Of a DNA stretch of 40,576 nucleotides, positions 8,684 to 16,192 are shown one piece after another. This DNA comes from an uncultured Synergistaceae bacterium (lineage in GTDB: Bacteria > Synergistota > Synergistia > Synergistales > Dethiosulfovibrionaceae), in the NCBI GenBank assembly GCA_902489135.1, contig CABTYW010000011.1, positions 1 to 40,576 on the forward strand. The letters run 5' to 3'. Made by a program: the position numbers and the translations under genes. The number at the start of each line of letters is the position of its first letter. Positions within the stretch are counted from its first letter, which is position 1. Under the pieces are notes generated by a model. The model did no database searches, had not been told where the DNA came from, and was given only the letters and a program-made list of their open reading frames with translations.

Positions 8684-8822
8684 GAAAAAGCCTCCTTTGA
8701 ATGCTCCATTCTCATCAGGTGCGGGGGCACGGAAAACGCTCCCTCCGAAACGGCGCCCCAAAGACGCGGGGCTGTGTCTCCGCGCGGCCGGGGGCTCCCC
8801 TGTGGAAAAAAGATTTTCGAAA

Positions 8823-10340
8823 TCAGTGCGAATTTCCTTCTTTTGCAGTTTCCGCAGAGGCGGAAGTGTCGGTAAAGTCCTCCAGCCAGAGCCGCGGATC
8901 TTCCGGCGAAAAATTGTGCCGGGCGGCGTTGCCCGAGAGCTGACGCCGGAGGAAGGCCCGCAGCGCCGGACGGAATTTGGGATGGGCGCAGTTTTCGATG
9001 AGGATATGCGCGCGTTCCGAAGCCGTGAGGCCGCGCAGGTCGGCGATGCCCTGTTCGGTGATGACGATCTGTACGTCGTGTTCGGTGTGATCCACGTGGG
9101 CCACCTGAGGCACGATGCAGGAAATCGCGCCGTTTTTCGCCGTGGACGGCGTGGTGAACACCGACAGCATGGCGTTGCGCGCGAAGTCGCCGGAGCCGCC
9201 GATGCCGTTGACGATCTGAGAGCCGCCGACGTGAGTGGAGTTCACGTTGCCCGCCAGATCCACCTCCAGAGCCGTGTTGACGGCGATGACGCCCAGGCGC
9301 CGGATCACTTCCGGCGAGTTGCTGATCTCCACGGGGCGCAGGATGATCTTGTATTTATACATTTCAAGGCTTTTGTAGAACGCATCGATGCGTTCCGGCG
9401 AGATGGTCAGCGCCGTCCCCGAGGCGAAGGAGACGCGCTCCGTCTCGATGAGGTCCAGCACGGCGTCCTGAAGGACTTCGGAGTATATGGACAGGTTGCG
9501 GAATTTGGACTGCTGAAGTCCGCCGAGCACGGCGTTGGCCATGTTGCCCACGCCGGACTGGATGGGCGGAAGCTTCTGGGGCATTCGGCCGAGGGCCACT
9601 TCCTTTTCGAGGAGTTCAATGAGATAGTTCGCCATGGTCTGGGATTTTTCGTCGGTGCGGGCCACGCGGCGCGTGGCGTCGGGAATGTCGGTGACCACCA
9701 CGGCGGCGATCTTGTCGGGGCGGCAGCGGATATAGGGCATTCCCACGCGGTTGTTGGCGCGGACAATGGGAATGGGTTCCGTCTCTTTGATGCGCCGCGG
9801 GCTGTAAATGTCGTGCATCCCTTCCAGCTTGACGGGCTGAGCGGTGTTGACCTCCACAATGACTTTTTCGGCGTATTCCACCAGCGTGTTGGCGCAACCC
9901 ACCGACGTGGAGGGAATGATGTTGCCCTCGTCGTCGATGCCGATGGCTTCCACAATGGCCACGTCGATTTTGCCGAAGGTGCCGTTTTTGATCCAGTAGG
10001 GAACCTGCCCCAGGTGCATGTCCACGTAGGCCAGATTACCGCTGTTGGCCAAATCTCTGACGGTGGGATTGGTCTGATAGGGATAACGCCGTCTCAGCAC
10101 GCCCGCGCGTCCCAGCCGGCCGTCCAGCTCGTCGCCTACGGAGGCGCCGGTGATGAGAGTGATGCCGATCTTTTCGCCCGACTCGGCGCGGCGGGCCAAA
10201 GCCATGGGCACGGCCTTGGGATAGCCCGCCATGGTGAATCCGCTGGTGCCCACTGTCATGCCGTCATGGATCAGCAGGGCGGCCTGAGTCGCCGATGTGG
10301 TTTTGGCATCGGCTTCGCGATTGTTGATGCGGTTATACAT
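8823..10340 (-). CDS. Succinyl-CoA:acetate-type CoA-transferase / acetyl-CoA hydrolase family (Cat1-like)
   Basis: 505 residues, the normal length for the Cat1/AarC/ScpC family, class I CoA-transferases that move CoA between acyl-CoA and carboxylates by a glutamyl-CoA intermediate. Visible motifs: LITGASVGDELDGRLGRAG (62-80), the QSGVGNMANAVL loop (261-272), catalytic Glu288 in LSIYSEVLQDA, and IVNGIGGSGDFARNA in the C-terminal domain. The N-terminal half looks closer to succinate transferase Cat1 than to 4-hydroxybutyrate transferases; the exact acyl pair cannot be fixed. ATG at 10340 has AAAGGA upstream. It is the first gene after a cobalamin riboswitch and terminator, and nrdD follows. In an amino-acid fermenter it would serve energy conservation through acetate, succinate or propionate. 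Confidence 0.9.
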   Translation of the reverse strand: MYNRINNREADAKTTSATQAALLIHDGMTVGTSGFTMAGYPKAVPMALARRAESGEKIGITLITGASVGDELDGRLGRAGVLRRRYPYQTNPTVRDLANSGNLAYVDMHLGQVPYWIKNGTFGKIDVAIVEAIGIDDEGNIIPSTSVGCANTLVEYAEKVIVEVNTAQPVKLEGMHDIYSPRRIKETEPIPIVRANNRVGMPYIRCRPDKIAAVVVTDIPDATRRVARTDEKSQTMANYLIELLEKEVALGRMPQKLPPIQSGVGNMANAVLGGLQQSKFRNLSIYSEVLQDAVLDLIETERVSFASGTALTISPERIDAFYKSLEMYKYKIILRPVEISNSPEVIRRLGVIAVNTALEVDLAGNVNSTHVGGSQIVNGIGGSGDFARNAMLSVFTTPSTAKNGAISCIVPQVAHVDHTEHDVQIVITEQGIADLRGLTASERAHILIENCAHPKFRPALRAFLRRQLSGNAARHNFSPEDPRLWLEDFTDTSASAETAKEGNSH

Positions 10341-10388
10341 GGTCCGGTCCTTTCATGGATCTGCGCGCGCCGGAGACAGTGCATCCAT

Positions 10389-10422
10389 AAAAAAGTTCTT
10401 TCAGCAGTATGCCGAAAGAACT
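10389..10422 (-). terminator. Riboswitch expression-platform terminator
   Basis: On the minus strand AGTTCTTTCGGCA (10422-10410) pairs with TGCTGAAAGAACT (10406-10394) around a 3-nt loop, with a single G-U pair. Six U follow (10394-10389). It sits about 80 nt after the cobalamin aptamer and 49 nt before the CoA-transferase start, where a transcription-attenuating switch needs it. Confidence 0.88.
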
Positions 10423-10499
10423 GTACGCAGCGGACTTGACAAAAGGAAAGGCCCCACCGCACACACGCTCCATCGCTCGCAGAGTTTTCTGTGCCCGGA

Positions 10500-10656
10500 A
10501 AGGCAAGTCTTCTGGCTTGGGTTTGATGCCTTCTCCGCCTTCCCGTGAGAAATCACAGTGGCATTTTGGAGAGGTAAAAACCGTTACAGCGGCGGGACCG
10601 CCCGGGATTTTCACCCGGTTCCTTCTTAACGGGAGATGACTCTCCCGACCTGTCCG
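10500..10656 (-). promoter_or_regulatory. Cobalamin (AdoCbl) riboswitch aptamer
   Basis: Read on the minus strand, the conserved elements occur in the right order. First ACAGGT (P1 side, about 10653-10648), then GGAACCGGGTGAAAATCCCGG and GCGGTCCCGCCGCTGTAACGG, then GCCACTGTG (10563-10555). Next ACGGGAAGGCGGAG, and finally the B12 box AAGCCAGAAGACTTGCC (10518-10502), whose end pairs back to P1. Adenosylcobalamin binding normally turns such leaders off. The terminator at 10389-10422 supplies the expression platform. Target genes are the CoA-transferase and probably nrdD-nrdG. Confidence 0.95.
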
Positions 10657-11038
10657 GTTATTCAGTTGTAAGGCGCGAACGTTCATTCCGAAAGTTCCCG
10701 GAAGCGTTCGTGTGATGACAAAACGACGACCTGCATAAGCAAAAAAGCCGTCTTCGGCGGGCAGCGTGTCTTTTTTTGCGCGCGTCAGTTTGCCCGCAGG
10801 GAAAAGTGCGCGCCCTCTTCGCTTCGGCCGCTTCACCGGCGCACTCACAGCGGCCGGGACCCTTTTTTCCAGGGAGGCGATGAAGTTTTTCCGAAAAAGC
10901 GGATCCGAGGTAAAATCGACCCATTCATTCTACACGAAAAAGGCGGAAATGAAAATATCATCATCAAAGAATTTTCCGCTTCTTCCGGGAACCGCGGCAA
11001 ATATTGGTATTTTCTCTCATGCGGCGGCGGAGCCGCTT
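10657..11038. other. Intergenic region between divergent units, no gene seen
   Basis: About 380 nt between the riboswitch and the small exported-protein gene. The riboswitch promoter must lie here on the minus strand, but no strong -35/-10 pair stands out. A short hairpin GCCG-AAGA-CGGC followed by six T on the minus strand (near 10744-10762) might limit read-through into the leader. The open frame on plus that runs through here belongs to the gene starting at 11078 and has no ribosome site upstream of it. Confidence 0.35.
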
Positions 11039-11047
11039 TGCTACAAT
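11039..11047 (+). promoter_or_regulatory. Extended -10 promoter of the small exported protein gene
   Basis: TGCTACAAT gives a TGn-extended -10 (TACAAT at 11042-11047), 30 nt before the start codon. No good -35 is present, as is common with extended -10 promoters. Confidence 0.45.
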
Positions 11048-11077
11048 ACAGGAGAAAACTCAAGGAGGGTGCGCGCC

Positions 11078-11521
11078 ATGAAAAGAAAAGAGACGTTCCG
11101 CAGGGCGCTGCGCGGAGCTCTGCTGATGCTGACGCTGATGTGGTGTTCCGCGCTGTCCGCTGCCGCAAGCGCGACTTTTTACGGCCTGACCGTCGAACTT
11201 CCCGACGGCTGGAGCGTCAAGCGGGGCGAACAGGTCGTCATATACAATGAGAACGAAAAAAACGCCGCCGTGATCGTCGATGAGCTGGCCCACGGCTCTG
11301 CCCGCGCCGTGGCCGAAGCTCTGGCGGGTGCCGTGGGCGTCGACAAAGAGAACATCCGAAGCGACGGACGGGGAGCGCTGGAGCTGGATTTCGTTCAAAA
11401 CGGCGAACCCGTGGGTGCGCGAGTGCTTCAAAAGGACGAGGGCGTTCTGATGGTCTATTCCATCGGAGAGAGCGATGAAGCTCGTCAAATTGCCCGATCG
11501 CTGGGTACCGGGAAAAAATAA
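11078..11521 (+). CDS. Small exported protein of unknown function
   Basis: 147 residues. The ATG at 11078 follows AAGGAGGGT with good spacing; the frame is open back to 10766 but that part lies upstream of the likely promoter. It begins with a positively charged stretch and hydrophobic core (MKRKETFRRALRGALLMLTL), ending near ALSAAASA, a standard signal peptide. The mature part (FYGLTVELPDGWSVKRGEQ, then NEKNAAVIVDEL) has the feel of the 'PDGW' beta-rich modules found in small periplasmic proteins such as DUF1795/PsbP-like families, but I do not recognise it firmly. Single-gene unit closed by hairpins at 11537-11616. Confidence 0.72.
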   Translation: MKRKETFRRALRGALLMLTLMWCSALSAAASATFYGLTVELPDGWSVKRGEQVVIYNENEKNAAVIVDELAHGSARAVAEALAGAVGVDKENIRSDGRGALELDFVQNGEPVGARVLQKDEGVLMVYSIGESDEARQIARSLGTGKK

Positions 11522-11536
11522 AAATGCCGTGAACTT

Positions 11537-11574
11537 CTCAGAGGGCCGCCGAAATTTTTCGGCGACCCTCTGAG
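11537..11574 (+). terminator. Stem-loop after the exported protein gene
   Basis: CTCAGAGGG (11537-11545) pairs with CCCTCTGAG (11566-11574), with an inner CGCCGAAA/TTTTCGGCG stem. It has no T run, so it may be a 3' stabiliser paired with the next hairpin rather than a terminator by itself. Confidence 0.5.
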
Positions 11575-11578
11575 CGTA

Positions 11579-11616
11579 AGTGCCGCATGGGACGCCGGGG
11601 AGATGCGGCACTTTTT
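11579..11616 (+). terminator. Intrinsic terminator
   Basis: AGTGCCGCAT (11579-11588) with ATGCGGCACT (11603-11612), perfect 10-bp stem with 14-nt loop, followed by TTTT. It separates the exported-protein gene from the parA unit. Confidence 0.75.
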
Positions 11617-11670
11617 GCGGTGGAAGCCCATGAGGCGAAGGGCAAATAATTTCGACACCGCGGGAAGTGC

Positions 11671-11699
11671 CTGGGAAAATGGGTGAAGTGTATTATAAT
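11671..11699 (+). promoter_or_regulatory. Promoter of the parA-like unit
   Basis: A perfect -10 TATAAT (11694-11699) lies 17 nt after a weak -35 CTGGGA (11671-11676). The transcript would have a leader of about 135 nt before the parA start. Confidence 0.5.
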
Positions 11700-11843
11700 G
11701 AACGTGAAATCTCAATGACGTCTGCGGCTCATCAGGGGGAGCGAAGGCGGAAGCGGCGGCTTCGGCGGACGGTTTCCCCGACCGGACCGCCCCAAAGGCA
11801 GGCCTTTCGAGTTCGGTGAGAGCGCATGAAGGGAAGGACGGCG

Positions 11844-13064
11844 ATGGCTATGGATTTTGCACGGCAAATTACGGCGTTTTTTCGCAGCTTGACCGACCTG
11901 TTTTCTGTCCATTCCGCTTCGCGGGAACTGCCGGTGCCGCCTTCTTCGGAGCGTGCGGCGCCCCGGGCCTCGGGGAGTTTCTCTCCTTCGTCGCCGCCGA
12001 GCTCTCCGGAACTTGACGACGAGGACTTTCTGGCGGAGCACATGGGCCAAATCGTGCCGTTGAGTCTGGAAATCGCCAGGCTCAACGATCCTTTGACGGA
12101 GGCCCGAAACGCCGACGGCGAAGAGTTGCCGCGTTCCCCTGAAAAGGACGAAAAATTCGAAAGATCCTCCGGAGACGACGGCGTGAGCGAGGCGGAAAGG
12201 AACGATGTGTCCGCCGGTCTTGCCGACAGGGATGGCGACTCTTCGTCTCCGGAGGCGCTGAAAGATCTGCGCCCCTTTGCGCAGCCGCGCATTGTCGTTT
12301 CGCTGCTCAAAGGCGGCGTCGGGAAGACGACCATGGTGTGTTTTCTCGCCACGGCGATTGAAGAGCTGTGGCGCCGCAGCGGCGTTCAGGGGCGCCTTTT
12401 GGTGGTGGACACGGACCCCCAGGGCTCGGCCACCGATTTCTTCCTGTCCGGCGAAGCCGTTTCGCCTCAAAACAGCCTGCGCGCGCTTTTTCCGCCCTAC
12501 GAAGCGTCGCAGGCCGGCGGCCTGTTTCACGGCACGCGCTATCCTTGCATCGACGTGTTGCCCTCTCACGTGGATCTGGCCGACGTCTTTCCCGACGAAG
12601 CGGGAAGCCTCGAGTGCGCCCTGGCGCGGTACCTTCAGGACGCCGCCGGAGACTATGGGCTGATCCTCATCGACACGCCTCCGTCGGACACGCTGGCGTT
12701 GCGGTGCGCGCTCATGGCCGGCTCGGGAATTCTTATGCCCATTGACCCCAGCCGCCAGTCCCTCAAGACCTTCAGCCGGTTCGCCCGCACTTTTGTCAAG
12801 TACCGCCGGCGCAACGCCGAACTGAAAATCTGCGGCGTGGTGTTCTCGCGCTACGACCGGCGGCTTTCGCTGGACAACCGAATTCGCGAGGCCATCACCC
12901 GACAGCTGAACAACAGCGGCATCGACCTCTACGAGGTTCCGCGGCGCGCCGCCGTCGCCCAGATCTACAACGATTACCGCGGCTTCGAAGCGTTGGATGC
13001 CGTCAAAGACGGGGAAATCGTTAAAGTCTTTGCCGATATGGCGCTGAAAATTCTGTCGATGTAA
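11844..13064 (+). CDS. ParA/MinD-family ATPase with long disordered N-terminal region
   Basis: 406 residues from the ATG at 11844, chosen for AAGGA 5 nt upstream; an in-frame ATG at 11826 has a poorer site. Residues 1-150 are rich in Ser, Pro, Glu and Asp and look disordered, an unusual extension for ParA. The ATPase domain starts near 150: deviant Walker A KGGVGKTT (156-163, signature Lys156), Walker A' VVDTDPQGSATDFF, Walker B LILIDTPPS, then the dimer/DNA-binding half with VVFSRYDRR. It forms ATP-dependent dimers that probably bind nucleoid DNA. The next gene, 18 nt on, encodes a winged-helix protein, not ParB. Chromosome or plasmid segregation, or cargo positioning, is possible; the partner cargo is unknown. 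Confidence 0.88.
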   Translation: MAMDFARQITAFFRSLTDLFSVHSASRELPVPPSSERAAPRASGSFSPSSPPSSPELDDEDFLAEHMGQIVPLSLEIARLNDPLTEARNADGEELPRSPEKDEKFERSSGDDGVSEAERNDVSAGLADRDGDSSSPEALKDLRPFAQPRIVVSLLKGGVGKTTMVCFLATAIEELWRRSGVQGRLLVVDTDPQGSATDFFLSGEAVSPQNSLRALFPPYEASQAGGLFHGTRYPCIDVLPSHVDLADVFPDEAGSLECALARYLQDAAGDYGLILIDTPPSDTLALRCALMAGSGILMPIDPSRQSLKTFSRFARTFVKYRRRNAELKICGVVFSRYDRRLSLDNRIREAITRQLNNSGIDLYEVPRRAAVAQIYNDYRGFEALDAVKDGEIVKVFADMALKILSM

Positions 13065-13082
13065 CTTCATGGAGGAACCCAT

Positions 13083-13559
13083 ATGACTGCCGATAAGAAG
13101 TTCGATCTTGGCGCCGACGTGGTCCAGGCGTTGAAAACCATTGTGGACGCCAACGCCGCGGTTTTTGAAGATGCGGCGGAAACGCTCCCTCGTTCCCGGG
13201 CTCAAAGGGCGTCTGCCGACGGACCGGCGGCAAACGCCCCGGAGGAAGATCGGGTCTTTGTGTGGTTTGACGCCATGAAGCCCCGCTTTATGAGTCCCTT
13301 CCTGTGGGCCGTGCTGTTCTCGTCCTGGACGCGGCACAGCGGCGGTACTTTGGAGCTTGATGGGTTCGCCAGGAAAGTGAATTTCCACAGAGCGCGGGTA
13401 TTGCGCGCGTTGAGAGCTTTGGAGCGCGCGGGAATTGTGGAGGTCACCCGCCGGGAACGCAGCGCCGGCGCCGGAAGAAAAACGGTGAGCTGTACACTGC
13501 GTTTTTCCTCGAAGCCGCGCAAAGGGGCAAAAAAGAAAGGGGCGTCTTTCGCCCGATAG
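13083..13559 (+). CDS. Winged-helix DNA-binding protein, partner of the ParA-like ATPase
   Basis: 158 residues; ATG with GGAGGA 6 nt upstream, 18 nt after the parA stop, so the pair is an operon. Residues 1-60 are variable. From about 65 there is a compact domain starting FVWFDAMKPRFMSPFLWAVL, followed by a helix-turn-helix (LELDGFARKVNFHRARVLRA) and a wing (LERAGIVEVTRRERS), as in MarR/IclR-type or replication-initiator winged helices. The C-terminal tail is Lys/Arg-rich (KPRKGAKKKG) and may add non-specific DNA contact. I do not recognise a named family. By position it could be the centromere-binding or adaptor component in place of ParB, or an autorepressor of the unit; this is inference. 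Confidence 0.72.
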   Translation: MTADKKFDLGADVVQALKTIVDANAAVFEDAAETLPRSRAQRASADGPAANAPEEDRVFVWFDAMKPRFMSPFLWAVLFSSWTRHSGGTLELDGFARKVNFHRARVLRALRALERAGIVEVTRRERSAGAGRKTVSCTLRFSSKPRKGAKKKGASFAR

Positions 13560-13569
13560 AGAGAATGAA

Positions 13570-13599
13570 GAGGCGTCCTCTCCTGCGGGAGGACGCCTC
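13570..13599. terminator. Stem-loop after the parA unit
   Basis: GAGGCGTCCTC (13570-13580) pairs perfectly with GAGGACGCCTC (13589-13599), 8-nt loop, 10 nt after the stop of the winged-helix gene. The T run is poor (GCGTTTG). Confidence 0.65.
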
Positions 13600-13734
13600 G
13601 CGTTTGTGCGGCAGGATGTTGCGGAATAGATCGGGTGAAGCTTTGAAAGGGGGCCCCTCCCGTTCAGGGGGGTTCCCGCGGCGGCGAAATTTTGCCGCAT
13701 GGGACCGTGCCGTGGAGACCGCGCCCGAGGGAGA

Positions 13735-15378
13735 TCAGTCGTCGAAGGTTTTGGGCGTTTCGGCGCCGGTGGCAAATCCGGCGCGGCTCAGCACAATTTC
13801 AGCCACGTTGGTGCTGTGGTCGCCGATGCGCTCCAGGTTGGAAAGCATGTCGGCGAAAATGACGCCGGCGGCGGGACTGCATTCTCCCGCGTTGAGGCGC
13901 ATAATATGGCGGTGGCGGAAGACCTTTTCCATTCGGTCAACCTGGGGCTCCATGGTTTCGGCCACCTGACGCGCCAGGTCGATGCGCTCCGTTTTCAGCG
14001 CTTCTACGGCGGTGGTCACCATGGAGCGCACCAGCTCAAGCATTTCGTTGAATTCCTCCATGGCCTGATCGGAAAATCCCAGCCGCTGGTCGGCGAGAAA
14101 TTCAAAAAGTTCCATCATGTTCTGGCTGTGGTCGCCGATGCGCTCAAAGTCTCCCGCGCCGTTGACGTAGGCCTCAAGAAGCGACGACAGGTCGTTTGAA
14201 ATATGCTGTTGCCACAGTTTGGCCGAGAAAACGGCGATGCGCCGGTTCAGATTGTTGAGGTCGTTCTCCGTTTGGGCGAGCATTTCCGGCGCCGTGAGAT
14301 CCTTTTCGTTGAAGGCCTTTTTGACCAGCTCAATCATATACAGCCCCATGTTTCCCATTTCCAGCAGCTCACTGCGTACGGCGGCCATTGCGGCGGCCGG
14401 CGACGTTTGCAGCAGCTTTTCGTCGAGAAAACGCTCTCGGCTCACCGTCACAGTCTGCCGCTGAGGCAGGATGAACTGAATGACCCGCGCGATTTGATCC
14501 GCGAAGGGAAGCTGAACCAGCGTGTTCAGCACGTTGAAGAGGCTATGGGCGTTGGCGATCTGACGCGCCGCGTTGGAGGACGTGGAGGCCGCCAGGGCCG
14601 TAAAAGGTGAGAGCAGCGGCAGAAAAATGAGAACGCCCACGAGATTGAAAAGTACGTGTCCCGCCGCGGCCTGTTTGGCGGCGCGGTTTGAACCCAGCGA
14701 GGCGATGACGGCGGTAATGGTGGTCCCCAGGTTGTCGCCCAGGAGAATGGCGATGGCCGATTGGAGCGGCAGAAGGCCCTGAGTGGTCATGGCGATGGTG
14801 AGGCCGATGGTGGCGGCGCTGGACTGCACCACCATGGTGAGCAGCATGCCGCCCAGCACGCAGAGCGTGGGATAGGCGGAAACGCGCAGAAAAAATTCAC
14901 GGTTGTCCGCCAGAAAAGCCACGGCGCCTTCCATGGTGCTCATGCCGATAAACAGCAGACCGAAGCCGAAAAGACCGTTGCCGATATAGCGTCTCCGCCG
15001 TGAGCGCGAGAACACCGCCAAAATCATGCCGCAGCCCAGCATGGGCAAAGCCATCTCGTGAATGCTGAAGGCCACCAGCTGTGCCGTGACCGTCGTCCCG
15101 ATGTTGGCCCCCATAATAACGCCCAGCGCCTGTTTCAGCGTCATGATGCCCACCTGGACGAAGCTGACGGTCATCACCGTGGTGCCCGAGCTGGACTGAA
15201 TGGCCACGGTGACCAGCGCTCCCACGAGGACGCCCTTGATGGGGGTGCTGGTCAGAGACGCAATGAGTTCGCGCATGCGGTCGCCGGCAAAATCCTGAAG
15301 AGCGTCGCTCATGAGCTTCATCCCGAAGAGAAAGAGGCCGACGCCGCCCATAATCTTGAAAATAATGTTCAGTGCCAT
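13735..15378 (-). CDS. Na+/phosphate cotransporter with C-terminal PhoU-like domain
   Basis: 547-residue inner-membrane protein of the NptA/YjbB (PNaS) family. The two inverted Na/Pi repeats carry the signature Gln-Ser runs: AIQSSSGTT (Gln61) and VVQSSAAT (Gln185). Eight or so membrane segments fill residues 1-310. Residues 340-547 are helical and PhoU-like (RIGDHSQNMMEL and RIGDHSTNVAEIVL, one per half-domain), as usual for the bacterial long form. It would move phosphate, or export it, coupled to sodium. ATG at 15378 has GAGGGGG upstream. It follows dgkA on the same strand with a 160-nt gap, and may be a separate unit. Confidence 0.93.
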   Translation of the reverse strand: MALNIIFKIMGGVGLFLFGMKLMSDALQDFAGDRMRELIASLTSTPIKGVLVGALVTVAIQSSSGTTVMTVSFVQVGIMTLKQALGVIMGANIGTTVTAQLVAFSIHEMALPMLGCGMILAVFSRSRRRRYIGNGLFGFGLLFIGMSTMEGAVAFLADNREFFLRVSAYPTLCVLGGMLLTMVVQSSAATIGLTIAMTTQGLLPLQSAIAILLGDNLGTTITAVIASLGSNRAAKQAAAGHVLFNLVGVLIFLPLLSPFTALAASTSSNAARQIANAHSLFNVLNTLVQLPFADQIARVIQFILPQRQTVTVSRERFLDEKLLQTSPAAAMAAVRSELLEMGNMGLYMIELVKKAFNEKDLTAPEMLAQTENDLNNLNRRIAVFSAKLWQQHISNDLSSLLEAYVNGAGDFERIGDHSQNMMELFEFLADQRLGFSDQAMEEFNEMLELVRSMVTTAVEALKTERIDLARQVAETMEPQVDRMEKVFRHRHIMRLNAGECSPAAGVIFADMLSNLERIGDHSTNVAEIVLSRAGFATGAETPKTFDD

Positions 15379-15538
15379 AAATCCCCCTCAACTTTTCTCA
15401 GCGGACAAATCCCGATTGCCCGGTTTGTTTGGCGTGCCCGGCCGTTCACTTCGGCGTTCCCTGCGCCGGGGCGGGTGTTTTTTTGCGTGACACCTTTCGA
15501 CGTTCAAAGCAGAGGGCGGGAAAAGCGCCCCGCCGCGC

Positions 15539-15868
15539 TCAGAACAGCGTCCTGAACCAGACGACGAAAAAAACGAAAAGGGCCGTGCCGCAGGCAAAAC
15601 TGCCGGCGTCCTTGGCGATCTTGGCGAGAGGGTGCCATTGGTCGGTGACCAGATCGACGGTCTTTTCCACCGCGGTGTTCAGCGCTTCGGTGATGAGCAC
15701 CACGCCGCCCCAGGGCAGCAGTTCCGCCGATGCGCTCCATCCGTCCTTCAGCGCCGCCGCCGTCAGAAAAACGGCCAGCAGCAGCAGTTCCTGGCGGAAG
15801 GCTTTTTCGCCCAGCAGCGCGCGGAACCCGTCGCGCGAGTTGCGGCAGGCTTTCAGAAAATGTTCCAT
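15539..15868 (-). CDS. dgkA: Diacylglycerol kinase / undecaprenol kinase (DgkA family)
   Basis: 109 residues from the ATG at 15868 (the frame is open to 15907, but the shorter form fits the family length). A small trimeric inner-membrane kinase with three membrane helices. Family signatures: DGFRALLGEKAFRQEL at the N-terminal amphipathic helix and ITEALNTAVEKTVDLV with the conserved Glu/Asn/Glu for ATP-Mg and catalysis, then AKDAGSFA. It phosphorylates diacylglycerol or undecaprenol using ATP, recycling lipids for envelope synthesis; which substrate is used cannot be read from sequence. It is in a minus-strand run with dapF, consistent with cell-envelope work. Confidence 0.92.
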   Translation of the reverse strand: MEHFLKACRNSRDGFRALLGEKAFRQELLLLAVFLTAAALKDGWSASAELLPWGGVVLITEALNTAVEKTVDLVTDQWHPLAKIAKDAGSFACGTALFVFFVVWFRTLF

Positions 15869-15903
15869 GTGACACGACTCCCGACATCTCATGATGACAC
15901 AGA

Positions 15904-15936
15904 ACAAGCGGGCCGAAAAGAAAATGGCCCGCCTGT
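15904..15936 (-). terminator. Stem-loop after the small acidic protein gene
   Basis: GCGGGCC (15908-15914) pairs with GGCCCGC (15926-15932), extended by three more pairs beyond one mismatch. On the minus strand it is followed by TTGTTCTGTGT, a weak T-rich tract, 8 nt after the stop at 15944. Confidence 0.5.
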
Positions 15937-15943
15937 TCCGTCT

Positions 15944-16150
15944 TTATTCCGACGTGGAGATACTCTCCATGTATTTCTGTTCTCTGTCAAGCTGAAGCTG
16001 GATCAGAGCCCATTTCTGTTCTTCGGGGCTCAGCTTTCGAAATTCCGCCCAGTCGTCGTCCACAATCACTTCATCGTCGTCGGGCGGCAGCGGTTCGTCT
16101 CTCAACAGCGCCAGTTCGTCATTGGAAAGCTCTCGTTTGTCCTTTTTCAT
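15944..16150 (-). CDS. Small acidic protein of unknown function
   Basis: 68 residues from the ATG at 16150, which has AAGGAGGAG upstream; it begins MKKDKRELSNDELALLRDE. The middle is strongly acidic (PPDDDEVIVDDDWAEF) and the C-terminal third predicts as a helix rich in Gln, Glu and Leu (SPEEQKWALIQLQLDREQ). No signal peptide, membrane segment or cysteine. It lies 42 nt after dapF and is followed by a hairpin, so it is probably the last gene of the dapF unit. I do not recognise a family; the good ribosome site and clean spacing argue that it is real. Confidence 0.68.
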   Translation of the reverse strand: MKKDKRELSNDELALLRDEPLPPDDDEVIVDDDWAEFRKLSPEEQKWALIQLQLDREQKYMESISTSE

Positions 16151-16192
16151 GAACTCTTCTCCTCCTTTACGCCCAATTTTTCGCCTCAAGTT

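Noticed and set aside
8711..8718. CTGATGAG on minus ahead of nrdD, the hammerhead ribozyme core
   Set aside because: No matching GAAA and three-stem arrangement nearby; an 8-mer by chance.
6872..8875. 667-residue open frame on plus, opposite nrdD
   Set aside because: It is antisense to a secure gene; in GC-rich DNA strong third-position bias leaves the opposite frame free of stops. No ribosome site and no family motif.
8613..10439. 608-residue open frame on plus, opposite the CoA-transferase
   Set aside because: Same antisense effect; it also runs over the riboswitch terminator and has no recognisable domain.
11712..13775. 687-residue open frame on minus, opposite the parA unit
   Set aside because: Antisense to ParA and its partner, whose motifs and ribosome sites are clear.
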